NCBI GenBank assembly: GCA_041738345.1
Contig: JBGSPX010000028.1
Coordinates: 1 to 64,000 of the forward strand
Source: Proteocatella sp041738345
GTDB taxonomy: Bacteria > Bacillota > Clostridia > Peptostreptococcales > Filifactoraceae
Reading direction: 5' to 3'
Length of the DNA stretch: 64,000 nucleotides
The number at the start of each line of letters is the position of its first letter. The stretch's first letter is position 1. Below are positions 52,919 through 61,967 of the stretch, in pieces. Both the position numbers and the translations under genes were made by a program. The notes beneath the pieces were generated by a model. It was not told the origin of the DNA. It worked only from the letters and a program-made list of their open reading frames with translations, and searched no databases.

Positions 52919-54598
52919 ATGTTTGAAAAAACAAAAATTGATGAAGTTAAAGAATCAGTGCAAAAGTGGGAAGAGGAGAAAGTTGCCAAATCCATAGCTA
53001 AGTTTCCAGAAAGAAAAGAAAAGTTTGAGTTTACTTCAGGAATAGAGACTAAAAGATTATATACACCAGCAGACATAGACAGTTTTGATTATGAAAATGA
53101 TCTAGGACTTCCAGGTCAGTATCCTTTTACTAGAGGAGTTCAAGACACTATGTACAGAGGAAAATTCTGGACAATGAGAATGTATGCAGGATTTTCAACT
53201 GCAGAAGAGTCAAACAAAAGATATAAATATCTTATTGAGAATGGGTCATCAGGGCTATCAGTAGCATTTGACCTACCAACTCAAATGGGGTATGACTCTA
53301 GTGATGAAATTTCTCAAGGAGAAGTAGGCAAGGTTGGCGTGGCAATAGACTCACTAAAAGATATGGAAATATTATTTGACGGAATCCCTTTGGATAAAGT
53401 ATCCACATCAATGACGATAAATGCTCCAGCATCAGTGCTTCTAGCTATGTACATTGCAGTTGCAGAAAAACAGGGTGTATCTGCGGATAAACTTAGAGGC
53501 ACAATTCAAAATGATATACTTAAGGAATATGTTGCTAGAGGAACTTATATATTCCCAACAGCACCATCGATGAGACTTATAACTAATATATTCGAATATT
53601 GTTCTAAAGAAGTACCTCTTTGGAATACTATAAGTATCTCAGGATATCACATAAGAGAAGCTGGTTCAACAGCAGTTCAAGAAGTAGCATTTACACTTGC
53701 AAATGGAATTGCATATGTAGAAGCAGCGATAAAAGCAGGACTTGATGTAGATGCATTTGCACCTAGACTATCATTCTTTTTCAATGCACATAACAATCTT
53801 TTTGAGGAAGTTGCAAAATACAGAGCGGCAAGAAGACTTTGGGCAAAGATTATGAAGGAAAGATTTGGGGCTAAAAAAGAAAAATCAATGATGCTTAAAT
53901 TCCACACACAAACAGGTGGCTCAACGCTTACAGCGCAACAGGTAGAAAATAATATTGTAAGAGTAGCAATACAAACGCTTGCAGCAGTTTTAGGCGGAAC
54001 ACAGTCACTACACACAAATTCAAAAGACGAAGCGTTAGCCCTTCCAACTGAAGAATCAGTAAGAACTGCACTTAGAACTCAACAGATAGTAGCATACGAA
54101 TCAGGCGCAGTAGATACAATAGATCCGCTTGCAGGTTCATATTATGTTGAATCTTTAACTTCTCAAATTGAGGAGAGCGCAATGGAGCTTATTGCAAAAA
54201 TAGATGAACTTGGCGGTTCACCAAATGCAATAGATAAGGGTTTTATGCAACAAGAAATAATGGATGCAGCTTATGAATACCAAAAACAAGTAGAAAATGG
54301 CAAAGAAATAATAGTTGGAGTAAATAAATTCCAAGTAGAAGAACCAGCACCAAAAGGACTTTTAAGAGTAGATATGAGCGTAGGAGAACTTCAAAAAAAT
54401 AAAATAGAGGCTATAAAATCACAAAGAGATAATGCCAAAGTTGAAGAAACACTATCAAAATTAAAAGATGCTTGTCAAGGTGAAGAAAATTTAATGCCAC
54501 TTATTTTAGATGCAGTAAAAGCATATGCTACGCTTGGTGAAATATGCGGGGTTATGAGAAGTATTTTTGGTGAATATAAGCAATCAGTTATGTTATAG
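52919..54598 (+). CDS. methylmalonyl-CoA mutase, large (catalytic) subunit
   Basis: This 559-residue subunit rearranges succinyl-CoA and methylmalonyl-CoA using adenosylcobalamin. Substrate-site segments are PGQYPFTRGVQDTMYRGKFW near residue 61, GLSVAFDLPTQMGYDSSD near 112 and FHTQTGGSTLTAQQVENN near 328. It lacks the B12-binding domain, which is encoded separately 24 nt downstream as in archaeal-type split mutases. GGAGGAA precedes the ATG. It heads an eight-gene propionate operon. Confidence 0.94.
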   Translation: MFEKTKIDEVKESVQKWEEEKVAKSIAKFPERKEKFEFTSGIETKRLYTPADIDSFDYENDLGLPGQYPFTRGVQDTMYRGKFWTMRMYAGFSTAEESNKRYKYLIENGSSGLSVAFDLPTQMGYDSSDEISQGEVGKVGVAIDSLKDMEILFDGIPLDKVSTSMTINAPASVLLAMYIAVAEKQGVSADKLRGTIQNDILKEYVARGTYIFPTAPSMRLITNIFEYCSKEVPLWNTISISGYHIREAGSTAVQEVAFTLANGIAYVEAAIKAGLDVDAFAPRLSFFFNAHNNLFEEVAKYRAARRLWAKIMKERFGAKKEKSMMLKFHTQTGGSTLTAQQVENNIVRVAIQTLAAVLGGTQSLHTNSKDEALALPTEESVRTALRTQQIVAYESGAVDTIDPLAGSYYVESLTSQIEESAMELIAKIDELGGSPNAIDKGFMQQEIMDAAYEYQKQVENGKEIIVGVNKFQVEEPAPKGLLRVDMSVGELQKNKIEAIKSQRDNAKVEETLSKLKDACQGEENLMPLILDAVKAYATLGEICGVMRSIFGEYKQSVML

Positions 54599-54622
54599 AA
54601 TTATGTGTGGAGGAAGTAGAAT

Positions 54623-55027
54623 ATGAGCAGACCAATTAGAGTTTTAGTAGCAAAGCCAGGCTTAGATGGGCATGATAGAGGGGCAAAAGTCATTGCAAGA
54701 GCCCTTAGAGATGCAGGAATGGAAGTAATATATACAGGACTTAGACAAACGCCAGAGCAGATTGTAGCAACTGCATTACAAGAAGATGTAGATGTAGTTT
54801 CTATGAGTATACTTTCTGGAGCACATGGCTATTTACTTCCCAAAGTAGTAGAACTTATGAAAAAAGAAGGAATATATGAAGAAACCCTTGTAATTGCAGG
54901 TGGAGTAATTCCTCAAGAAGATATTCCAGAGCTAAAAGAAAGCGGTATAGCTGAAGTGTTTACTCCAGGAACACCAACAGGAGATACCATAGACTTTATA
55001 AATAAAAATCTAAAAAGAGAATTATAA
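54623..55027 (+). CDS. methylmalonyl-CoA mutase, B12-binding subunit
   Basis: This 134-residue subunit holds cobalamin. The DxHxxG motif appears as GLDGHDRGAK near residue 14, with the lower-ligand histidine, followed by SILSGAH near 63 and GGVIP near 93. The length equals the isolated B12 domain. GGAGG precedes the ATG. It works with the large subunit upstream and the MeaB GTPase encoded 14 nt downstream. Confidence 0.95.
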   Translation: MSRPIRVLVAKPGLDGHDRGAKVIARALRDAGMEVIYTGLRQTPEQIVATALQEDVDVVSMSILSGAHGYLLPKVVELMKKEGIYEETLVIAGGVIPQEDIPELKESGIAEVFTPGTPTGDTIDFINKNLKREL

Positions 55028-55041
55028 AAGGGGAAAATGAT

Positions 55042-55968
55042 ATGGAGCTAGTAGAGAGACTGTTGATTGGAGATAAAGTAGCGTGTAGCAAGATGATAAC
55101 TTTGGTTGAAAATGAAAAACCAGGATATGTAGAAGCTATGGTAGAGCTTTATCATCATGGAGGAAAATCGCATATAATAGGCATAACAGGTCCTCCAGGT
55201 GCAGGTAAATCTACGCTTACAGACAAACTAGCAAAGTATATGTTAGATCAGGGTCATAAAGTTGGGATTATAGCTATTGACCCTACAAGCCCTTTTACTA
55301 AAGGGGCGATACTTGGTGATAGGATTCGTATGAGTGATTTATCAGTTCACCCCAATGTATTTATAAGATCTATGGGAACAAGAGGCTCACTTGGAGGACT
55401 TTCAAAAGCTACTTCAGGAGCTATAACTGTACTAGAAGCTTATGGTTGTGATTACATTTTTGTAGAAACAGTAGGCGTTGGACAGTCAGAGGTAGATATA
55501 GTAAAGGCAGCAGACACTACACTTATGGTAATGGTTCCAGGGCTTGGGGATGATATCCAAGCAATAAAAGCAGGCGTTATGGAAATTGGTGAAGTTTTTG
55601 TTATAAATAAAGCGGATAAAGACGGAGCTAAAAAAATCTATAGAGAAATAGACTCTATGCTTGATTTTAAAAAAGACTGGGGTTTTAGACCACCTATATC
55701 GATGTCAGTTGCAGAAACTGGAGAGGGCATAGACGAGCTTATAAAAAATCTGATGTCACATAAAGAATATCTTGAGAAAAGCGATGCGAAAAACCTAAAA
55801 AAACAGCAACGAATAAAAATGCTTGTTAGAGAACTCATACACAATGAGTTAAATAAAAAGCTTGATTTTACACTTGAAACTGTTAAAGACAATAATATAG
55901 AAAATCCATATATAAAAGCAAAAGAAATTAGTGAGTATATATTTAAGCCATGTGCTGAAAGGAGATAA
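55042..55968 (+). CDS. meaB: MeaB-type mutase chaperone GTPase
   Basis: This 308-residue G3E-family GTPase protects the mutase and gates its cofactor loading. The P-loop GPPGAGKST lies near residue 51, IDPTSPFTKGAILGDRIRM near 77, the FVETVGVGQSEVDI segment near 141 and the NKAD guanine motif near 190. The C-terminal helices that form the dimer are present. The epimerase ATG follows its stop by one base. The grouping with a B12 mutase supports MeaB rather than ureG- or hypB-like functions. Confidence 0.94.
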   Translation: MELVERLLIGDKVACSKMITLVENEKPGYVEAMVELYHHGGKSHIIGITGPPGAGKSTLTDKLAKYMLDQGHKVGIIAIDPTSPFTKGAILGDRIRMSDLSVHPNVFIRSMGTRGSLGGLSKATSGAITVLEAYGCDYIFVETVGVGQSEVDIVKAADTTLMVMVPGLGDDIQAIKAGVMEIGEVFVINKADKDGAKKIYREIDSMLDFKKDWGFRPPISMSVAETGEGIDELIKNLMSHKEYLEKSDAKNLKKQQRIKMLVRELIHNELNKKLDFTLETVKDNNIENPYIKAKEISEYIFKPCAERR

Positions 55969-55969
55969 C

Positions 55970-56383
55970 ATGTCAGTAAATAGAGTAGACCACATAGGGA
56001 TTGCAGTAAATAACTTAGATGAAACTATAAAGTTTTATGAAGAAGTACTTAATCTGAAATGTGAAGGAACTGAAGTTGTGGAAGAACAAAAAGTAAGAGT
56101 AGCTTTTTTCCCAGTTGGGGATACAGAGCTAGAGTTCTTAGAATCTACACATCCAGATGGCCCCATAGCTAAATTTATAGAAAAAAATGGGGGACGAGGG
56201 GGAATACAGCATATAGCGCTTAGTGTAGATAATATAGAAGAAGCTATAGCTGATATGAAAGCTAAAGGGTGCAAAATGATTGATGAAACTCCAAGGTATG
56301 GAGCAGGTGGTGCAAAAATTGCATTTTGTCATCCAAAGTCAACAGACGGAATATTATTAGAACTAAGCGAAAGAGTTAAGTAG
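55970..56383 (+). CDS. mce: methylmalonyl-CoA epimerase
   Basis: This 137-residue glyoxalase-fold metalloenzyme interconverts the R and S forms of methylmalonyl-CoA, linking mutase to decarboxylase. VDHIGIAVNNLDETIKFYEE opens the protein. FLESTHPDGPIAKFIEKNGG near residue 56 and GIQHIALSVDNIEEAI near 77 supply metal ligands. I use the ATG at 55970, immediately after the meaB stop and 6 nt after AAAGGAG. The longer frame extends back into meaB. Confidence 0.94.
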   Translation: MSVNRVDHIGIAVNNLDETIKFYEEVLNLKCEGTEVVEEQKVRVAFFPVGDTELEFLESTHPDGPIAKFIEKNGGRGGIQHIALSVDNIEEAIADMKAKGCKMIDETPRYGAGGAKIAFCHPKSTDGILLELSERVK

Positions 56384-56392
56384 GAGGGAAAA

Positions 56393-57937
56393 ATGTCTGA
56401 CAAATTAACACAGTTAATAGAAAAAAGGGCTAAAATTGAAGAAGCCGGTGGGAAAAAACGTGTAGAAAAGCAACATGCATCAGGGAAACTTACTGCAAGA
56501 GAAAGAATAAACCTGCTTTTTGATGAAAACACATTTGTAGAGCTAGATGCATTTGTAAAACACAGATGCACAAACTTTGATATGGCCGATACAGATGCTC
56601 CAGCAGAAGGGGTTGTTACAGGTTATGGAAAAGTAAACGGAAGACTTGTTTATGCATATGCACAAGATTTTACAGTAGTAGGTGGTTCACTTGGAGAAAT
56701 GCATGCAGGCAAAATATGCAAAGTAATGGATCTTGCTCTAAAAATGGGAGCACCTTGCGTTGGAATGAACGATTCAGGTGGTGCTAGAATTCAAGAAGCG
56801 GTAGATGCGTTAAAAGGATATGGTTCAATATTCTTTAGAAATACGATATCCTCAGGAGTTATTCCTCAAATATCAGTTATAATGGGGCCTTGTGCCGGTG
56901 GTGCGGTTTATTCACCAGCAATAACAGATTTTATATTTATGGTAGAGCAAACTAGTCAGATGTTTATAACAGGACCTCAGGTTATAAAAGCAGTAACAGG
57001 AGAAGAAGTAACATCCGAAGCACTTGGAGGCGCACTTACTCATAACTCAATATCAGGAGTAGCTCATTATAAAGGTTCAGATGACGAAACTGTAATTATG
57101 GAAGTTAGAAGACTACTTTCATTCCTTCCATCAAATAATTTGGAAAAAGCACCTTCATATGATTGCAGTGATGATGCTAATAAGATAGTAGAAGAGTTAG
57201 ATGAAATAATTCCAGAAAATCCAAACAAAGCATATGATGTAAAAGATATTATAAGAGCAATTGTAGATGATGGCGACTTTATGGAATATCAAGAGCTATT
57301 TGCAAAAAATATAGTAACTGGATATGCTAGATTAAATGGACAAACAGTAGGTATAATAGCTAATCAGCCAAAGGTTATGGCAGGGGCACTTGATATAAAT
57401 GCTTCAGATAAAGCAGCAAGATTTATAAGAACTTGTGATTCATTTAATATCCCAGTAATAAACATAGAAGATGTTCCAGGATTCCTTCCAGGTACCTCAC
57501 AAGAATATGGTGGAATAATAAGACACGGAGCTAAAATGCTATATGCTTATAGTGAAGCTACAGTTCCAAAAATAACGATGATAACAAGAAAAGCATATGG
57601 TGGTTCATATATAGCTATGTGTTCTAAAGAACTTGGAGCAGATATGGTATTTGCTTGGCCAAGTGCAGAAATCGCAGTAATGGGACCTGATGGAGCTGCT
57701 AATATAATTTTTAGAAAAGATATCGAGAACTCAGATAATCCAGTAGAGACAAGAGCAAATAAAATACAATCATATAAAGATGAATTTGCTACACCATATA
57801 AAGCAGCAGAAAGAGGCTATGTGGATGATATAATAGAGCCTTCACACTCAAGAATAAGACTTATTGATGCGCTTGAAATGTTAAGCACTAAAAGAGAACA
57901 AAGACCTTCTAAAAAACATGGAAATATACCACTGTAG
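56393..57937 (+). CDS. mmdA: methylmalonyl-CoA decarboxylase alpha subunit (carboxyltransferase)
   Basis: This 514-residue subunit moves CO2 from methylmalonyl-CoA to biotin on the carrier subunit. It has the double crotonase-like layout of acyl-CoA carboxyltransferases: NDSGGARIQEAVDALKGYG near residue 123, GPCAGGAVYSPAITDF near 162, EDVPGFLPGTSQEYGGIIRH near 362 and KAYGGSYIAM near 401. It is followed by delta, gamma and beta subunit genes in the order A-D-C-B known from Veillonella. The related propionyl-CoA carboxylase beta is excluded by this context. Confidence 0.93.
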   Translation: MSDKLTQLIEKRAKIEEAGGKKRVEKQHASGKLTARERINLLFDENTFVELDAFVKHRCTNFDMADTDAPAEGVVTGYGKVNGRLVYAYAQDFTVVGGSLGEMHAGKICKVMDLALKMGAPCVGMNDSGGARIQEAVDALKGYGSIFFRNTISSGVIPQISVIMGPCAGGAVYSPAITDFIFMVEQTSQMFITGPQVIKAVTGEEVTSEALGGALTHNSISGVAHYKGSDDETVIMEVRRLLSFLPSNNLEKAPSYDCSDDANKIVEELDEIIPENPNKAYDVKDIIRAIVDDGDFMEYQELFAKNIVTGYARLNGQTVGIIANQPKVMAGALDINASDKAARFIRTCDSFNIPVINIEDVPGFLPGTSQEYGGIIRHGAKMLYAYSEATVPKITMITRKAYGGSYIAMCSKELGADMVFAWPSAEIAVMGPDGAANIIFRKDIENSDNPVETRANKIQSYKDEFATPYKAAERGYVDDIIEPSHSRIRLIDALEMLSTKREQRPSKKHGNIPL

Positions 57938-57955
57938 GAACAGGAGCGTAGAAAA

Positions 57956-58357
57956 ATGAATGAATTAATCAAACAAATGGCTACAGATACAGCTTCCATG
58001 AGCATAGCAGAAAAGATTATTGGAGGTATTGTAGTAACTTTATTTTCTATGGCAATAGTGTTTTTAGTATTGATTCTTATAATGTATATAATAAAAGTTA
58101 TGACAGCTTCTACGGTAAAAGTTGCCGAAAGAAGACAGGCTAAAGTTATAGATGAAAAAACAGAAGAAATTAAAATACAAGAAACATCAATTGAACCAGA
58201 AGATAATATAGAAGAAGAAATTGCGGCTATAATGGCAGCTATAAGCTCATATTATGCTTCAAGCAACAGTAAAATAGTAATAAAAAATATAGCAAAAAAA
58301 GATAATGATACATGGGTAAATGCAGGAATGTTAGATCAAATTAATAGTAGATTATAG
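57956..58357 (+). CDS. mmdD: decarboxylase delta subunit (OadG/MmdD-like)
   Basis: This 133-residue protein has one membrane span (GGIVVTLFSMAIVFLVLILIMYI, residues about 22-44), an acidic linker and a short C-terminal motif. In Na+ pumping decarboxylases such a subunit anchors the carboxyltransferase to the membrane beta subunit. AIMAAISSYYASSNSKIVIK near residue 90 resembles the family's conserved tail. GGAGCG lies before the ATG. The assignment depends on both sequence and position between alpha and gamma. Confidence 0.87.
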   Translation: MNELIKQMATDTASMSIAEKIIGGIVVTLFSMAIVFLVLILIMYIIKVMTASTVKVAERRQAKVIDEKTEEIKIQETSIEPEDNIEEEIAAIMAAISSYYASSNSKIVIKNIAKKDNDTWVNAGMLDQINSRL

Positions 58358-58378
58358 AATCATGGAGGAAATCGGGCA

Positions 58379-58765
58379 ATGATAAAAAAATTTAATGTAA
58401 CAGTAAATGGAAATTCATATGAAGTAGAAGTAGAAGAAATAAAGGACGGAGTATCTCAAGTTTCAAGACCAGTAGCAACTTCAGCACCAGCACCAAAGGC
58501 AGCACCAGCGCCAAAAGCGGCAGCACAAAAATCAGCACCAGTAGTATCAGGCGCAGGATCAGTTACAGCACCAATGCCAGGAACTATATTGGATGTAGCG
58601 GTAAAAGAAGGCGATACTGTAAAAGCAGGTCAACTTTGCGTAGTGCTTGAAGCTATGAAAATGGAAAATGAACTTCCAGCACCTTGTGATGGAGTGGTAA
58701 AATCTGTAAACGTTACAAAGGGTGCATCTGTTAACACAGAAGATGTATTAGTTGTAATAGGCTAA
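58379..58765 (+). CDS. mmdC: biotin carrier (gamma) subunit of the decarboxylase
   Basis: This 128-residue protein ends in a biotinyl domain with the biotinylated lysine in EAMKMEN (near residue 95). An Ala/Pro/Lys-rich flexible linker (about 38-58) lets the biotin swing between carboxyltransferase and the membrane beta subunit. The N-terminal 30 residues pack against the alpha subunit in known complexes. GGAGGA precedes the ATG. It lies between the delta and beta genes. Confidence 0.95.
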   Translation: MIKKFNVTVNGNSYEVEVEEIKDGVSQVSRPVATSAPAPKAAPAPKAAAQKSAPVVSGAGSVTAPMPGTILDVAVKEGDTVKAGQLCVVLEAMKMENELPAPCDGVVKSVNVTKGASVNTEDVLVVIG

Positions 58766-58780
58766 AAATAGGAGGCAAAC

Positions 58781-60004
58781 ATGGGTCAGTTAATATTAGA
58801 TTTTACTTCAACCACTGGTATAATGAATATAACAGGTGGAGAAGCGATAATGATAGGCGTGGCTTGTGTGTTACTTTACCTTGCAATAGCAAAAGGGTTT
58901 GAACCATTACTACTTATTCCGATAGCTTTTGGAATGCTTTTAGCAAACCTTCCGCTTGCAGAAGTAATGGGATTACCAAATACTATTTTAAGCCTACATC
59001 AACCAGAAACTATGGATGAAGCTGTAAGACAAATGCAGTTGGCAGAGCAAGGTAAAATGATAGCAAGCATGAAAACAGAAGCACCTGGTGGATTACTGTA
59101 TTACTTGTCTCAAGGTGTAAAACTTGGAATATTCCCACCACTTATATTCCTTGGGGTTGGAGCGATGACAGATTTTTCTCCACTTATAGCAAATCCAAAA
59201 AGCTTACTTCTTGGGGCAGCAGCTCAATTTGGAATATTCTTTACGTTTTTTGGAGCTATATTATTAGGATTTACAGCGCAAGAAGCGGCATCTATAGGAA
59301 TAATCGGAGGAGCAGACGGGCCTACTGCGATATTACTTACTTCAAAATTGGCACCGCATCTTTTAGGGCCAATAGCCGTAGCGGCATATTCATATATGGC
59401 ACTTGTACCAGTTATACAGCCACCTATAATGAAAATGCTTACAACTGAAGCAGAACGAAAAATTTCAATGAAAAATCTTAGAGTAGTTAGCAAAAAAGAA
59501 AAAATAATATTTCCAATAATGGTTACAATATTAGTTTCGCTTATACTTCCAGCAGCAGCAACATTAGTAGGAATGCTTATGCTTGGAAACTTATTTAAAG
59601 AGTCAGGAGTAGCAGATAGACTTACAAAAACTGCTTCAAATGAACTTATAAATATAGTTACGATACTTTTAGGAGTATCTGTTGGAGCAACTGCAAATGC
59701 TCGAACCTTCTTAAATGCACAAACTTTAAAAATAATAATACTTGGAGTAACTGCATTTGCAATAGGAACGGCAGCAGGAGTTATAATAGCAAAAATTATG
59801 AATAAATTCTCAAAAGATCCAATAAATCCACTTATAGGATCAGCGGGAGTCTCAGCAGTACCTATGGCAGCGAGAGTATCAAATAAAGTAGGAAGAGAAT
59901 ACAATCCATCAAATTTCCTTCTTATGCATGCAATGGGACCAAACGTAGCTGGAGTTATAGGTTCAGCCGTAGCAGCTGGAGTATTATTAACTTTATTTGG
60001 ATAA
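58781..60004 (+). CDS. mmdB: Na+-translocating decarboxylase beta subunit
   Basis: This 407-residue polytopic protein decarboxylates carboxybiotin and pumps Na+ out. Conserved segments are LGVGAMTDFSPLIANP near residue 125, IGIIGGADGPTAI near 171 (family GGADGPT) and ALVPVIQPPIMK near 207. A second repeat, IGSAGVSAVPMAARVSNK, lies near 351. It ends the mutase/decarboxylase operon, making the pathway energy-conserving. Confidence 0.95.
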   Translation: MGQLILDFTSTTGIMNITGGEAIMIGVACVLLYLAIAKGFEPLLLIPIAFGMLLANLPLAEVMGLPNTILSLHQPETMDEAVRQMQLAEQGKMIASMKTEAPGGLLYYLSQGVKLGIFPPLIFLGVGAMTDFSPLIANPKSLLLGAAAQFGIFFTFFGAILLGFTAQEAASIGIIGGADGPTAILLTSKLAPHLLGPIAVAAYSYMALVPVIQPPIMKMLTTEAERKISMKNLRVVSKKEKIIFPIMVTILVSLILPAAATLVGMLMLGNLFKESGVADRLTKTASNELINIVTILLGVSVGATANARTFLNAQTLKIIILGVTAFAIGTAAGVIIAKIMNKFSKDPINPLIGSAGVSAVPMAARVSNKVGREYNPSNFLLMHAMGPNVAGVIGSAVAAGVLLTLFG

Positions 60005-60016
60005 ATTAATCTCCTT

Positions 60017-60062
60017 AAAAAAACATTCTGTTAACCGAAATATCGTTAGCAGAGTGTTTTTT
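60017..60062 (+). terminator. terminator of the propionate operon
   Basis: AAAACATTCTGTTAAC pairs with GTTAGCAGAGTGTTTT with a few mismatches, then TTTATT. Confidence 0.78.
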
Positions 60063-60164
60063 ATTATAATAATTCAAATGTCTTAGTTGAGGGGAAATAA
60101 GTTAAATTAAGCTTTAAATATTGTAAAAAATATGATATATTTTACAAAAAGGAGAAAATTGCTT

Positions 60165-60647
60165 ATGAATAAAGAAATATATATTGCAGGTGGTTGCTTT
60201 TGGGGGGTACAAGAATATTACTCAAGAGTAGAAGGCGTAAAAGAAAGCGTATCGGGTTATGCAAATGGACACAAGGAAAATCCTACATATCAAGAAGTTT
60301 GTACAGGGGACACTGGATATGTGGAAACTGTAAAGGTTGTATATGATTCAGAAAAAGTAAGTCTTAATGAATTAATAGAAAGATTTTTTAAAATTGTAGA
60401 CCCCACTCAACTAAATAGACAATCTAATGATATGGGAAGCCAGTATAGAAATGGAATATACTATTTAAATGATGAAGATGAAAAAGTTATATCAGAAATT
60501 ATTGAATTAAAAAGAAAAGATTATAAAAAACCTATAGTTACACAGGTTCAAAAACTAGAAAACTTTTATCTTGCAGAAGAATACCATCAAAATTATTTAA
60601 AGAAGAATCCAGCAGGATATTGTCATATAAGTTTTGATGATATGTAA
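60165..60647 (+). CDS. msrA: peptide methionine-S-sulfoxide reductase
   Basis: This 160-residue enzyme repairs S-form methionine sulfoxide. The active-site motif GGCFWG with the catalytic cysteine lies at residue 8-13, and GYANGHKENPTYQEVCTGDTGY follows near 32. The ATG at 60165 is 10 nt after AAAAGGAG. The longer frame adds eleven residues before that site. MsrA alone is present, without an MsrB domain. A free-methionine sulfoxide reductase gene follows after 22 nt. Confidence 0.94.
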   Translation: MNKEIYIAGGCFWGVQEYYSRVEGVKESVSGYANGHKENPTYQEVCTGDTGYVETVKVVYDSEKVSLNELIERFFKIVDPTQLNRQSNDMGSQYRNGIYYLNDEDEKVISEIIELKRKDYKKPIVTQVQKLENFYLAEEYHQNYLKKNPAGYCHISFDDM

Positions 60648-60669
60648 ATTTACTTAGTAGGAGGAAATT

Positions 60670-61170
60670 ATGAGTTTTAATTTTTCAGAGATGCTGTCAG
60701 GACAGCCTAAAGAAGTTATTTATGAAGAACTTTATAAAATGGCAAAAGCCCTTTTTACAGATGAAGACGATATGATGGCGAATATGGGTAATGTATCATC
60801 ATTACTTTATTTTAACCTAAAAGATATAAACTGGGCGGGTTTTTATCTATATAAAAATGAGGAGTTAGTACTAGGCCCTTTTAATGGGAAAGTAGCTTGT
60901 ACTAGAATAGCAATGGGAAAAGGGGTATGTGGCACTGCTGCTAAAGAAAATAAAATTCAAGTGGTGGAAGATGTACATCAATTTCCAGGTCATATTGCGT
61001 GTGACAGTGCAAGTAACTCAGAGATAGTAATTCCGCTCTATAAAGATGGTAATTTAATTGGAGTACTTGATATAGATAGCTTTAATAAAGCTACATTTGA
61101 TCAAGAAGATGCCAAAGGTCTAATTAAGATAATGGATATCTTAATAGAAAAAACAAAGTTTGAAATATAA
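60670..61170 (+). CDS. msrC: free methionine-R-sulfoxide reductase (GAF domain)
   Basis: This 166-residue GAF-domain enzyme reduces free methionine-R-sulfoxide. The three family cysteines appear in KVACTRIAMGKGVCGTAA (two) and FPGHIACDSASNSE (one). NWAGFYLY near residue 54 is also typical. TAGGAGGA precedes the ATG. It shares a transcript with msrA, so the pair covers both protein-bound S and free R sulfoxides. Confidence 0.93.
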   Translation: MSFNFSEMLSGQPKEVIYEELYKMAKALFTDEDDMMANMGNVSSLLYFNLKDINWAGFYLYKNEELVLGPFNGKVACTRIAMGKGVCGTAAKENKIQVVEDVHQFPGHIACDSASNSEIVIPLYKDGNLIGVLDIDSFNKATFDQEDAKGLIKIMDILIEKTKFEI

Positions 61171-61183
61171 ATTGAAATGAATA

Positions 61184-61240
61184 AAAGCAGATATTTATGA
61201 GTTGAATTCAAAAAATATCTGCTTTAGTATTAGCTTTTTT
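61184..61240 (+). terminator. terminator between msrC and the adenosyltransferase
   Basis: AAAGCAGATATTT pairs with AAATATCTGCTTT. The T-tract TTTTTT lies about 10 nt further, between convergent genes. Confidence 0.6.
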
Positions 61241-61253
61241 ATTTTAATTTAGA

Positions 61254-61802
61254 TTACAGTTTTTCATTGTACATTTTTTCAAAATCCATAAGCACTATAT
61301 TGCTTTCCAAATATCTTGCGAAAGTATAAAGCGTATCAGAAAGTCTGTTTACAAATTTTATTAATATAGGGTCAACCTCATCTACAGCATCTAGCGCTAA
61401 AATTCTTCTTTCAGCTCTGCGGCATACCGTTCTTGACACATGGAGGATAGAAGAAGCCATTGATGTACCAGGAACGATAAATGCATCTACTTTATCTATT
61501 TTTTCCAAAAACTCATCAATCCATTTTTCCAAAGTTGAAATATCTTCTTCAGTTATAGGATATTTAAAATTTCCATTTTTAGAAGTCGCTAGCTGACCAG
61601 CAACAAAAAATAGTCTTTTTTGGATTTTGAACAGCCTTTGTTTTATAAGTTCATCTTCTATAAAATTGCTTGCAAAACCTATATTTGAATTAAGCTCATC
61701 TACTGTACCATAAGCTTCTACTCTAAGAGAATCTTTTCTTACTCTAGTGCCATCATAAAGCGAGGTTTCGCCTCTATCACCAGTTTTAGTATATATCTTC
61801 AT
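61254..61802 (-). CDS. cob(I)alamin adenosyltransferase, PduO type
   Basis: This 182-residue enzyme makes adenosylcobalamin from cobalamin and ATP. The ATP loop KIYTKTGDRGETSLYDG opens the protein, YGTVDELNSNIG lies near 31, and the SRTVCRRAERRI helix near 123 carries the conserved R-x-x-C-R-R-A-E-R. GGAGG stands before the ATG. Its genome position near a B12-dependent mutase and MeaB suggests that it feeds that enzyme. Confidence 0.94.
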   Translation of the reverse strand: MKIYTKTGDRGETSLYDGTRVRKDSLRVEAYGTVDELNSNIGFASNFIEDELIKQRLFKIQKRLFFVAGQLATSKNGNFKYPITEEDISTLEKWIDEFLEKIDKVDAFIVPGTSMASSILHVSRTVCRRAERRILALDAVDEVDPILIKFVNRLSDTLYTFARYLESNIVLMDFEKMYNEKL

Positions 61803-61967
61803 AGCTTACCTCCAATTACAAAAAAATTTATAAAATGAATATTTAATAATTTTATACCCAAAAATATATTATAAAAATCATATATATATATTTAACAAAT
61901 TAAGGGTATATAAATTCAGGATATATTTTTTAGAAAAAGAACGTATATTAGAAAAGGAGCTTATATT

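Noticed and set aside
59224..59904. 226-codon minus-strand frame across the decarboxylase beta gene
   Set aside because: It mirrors the low-stop antisense frame of a hydrophobic gene. The plus-strand product is a clear family member with conserved motifs.
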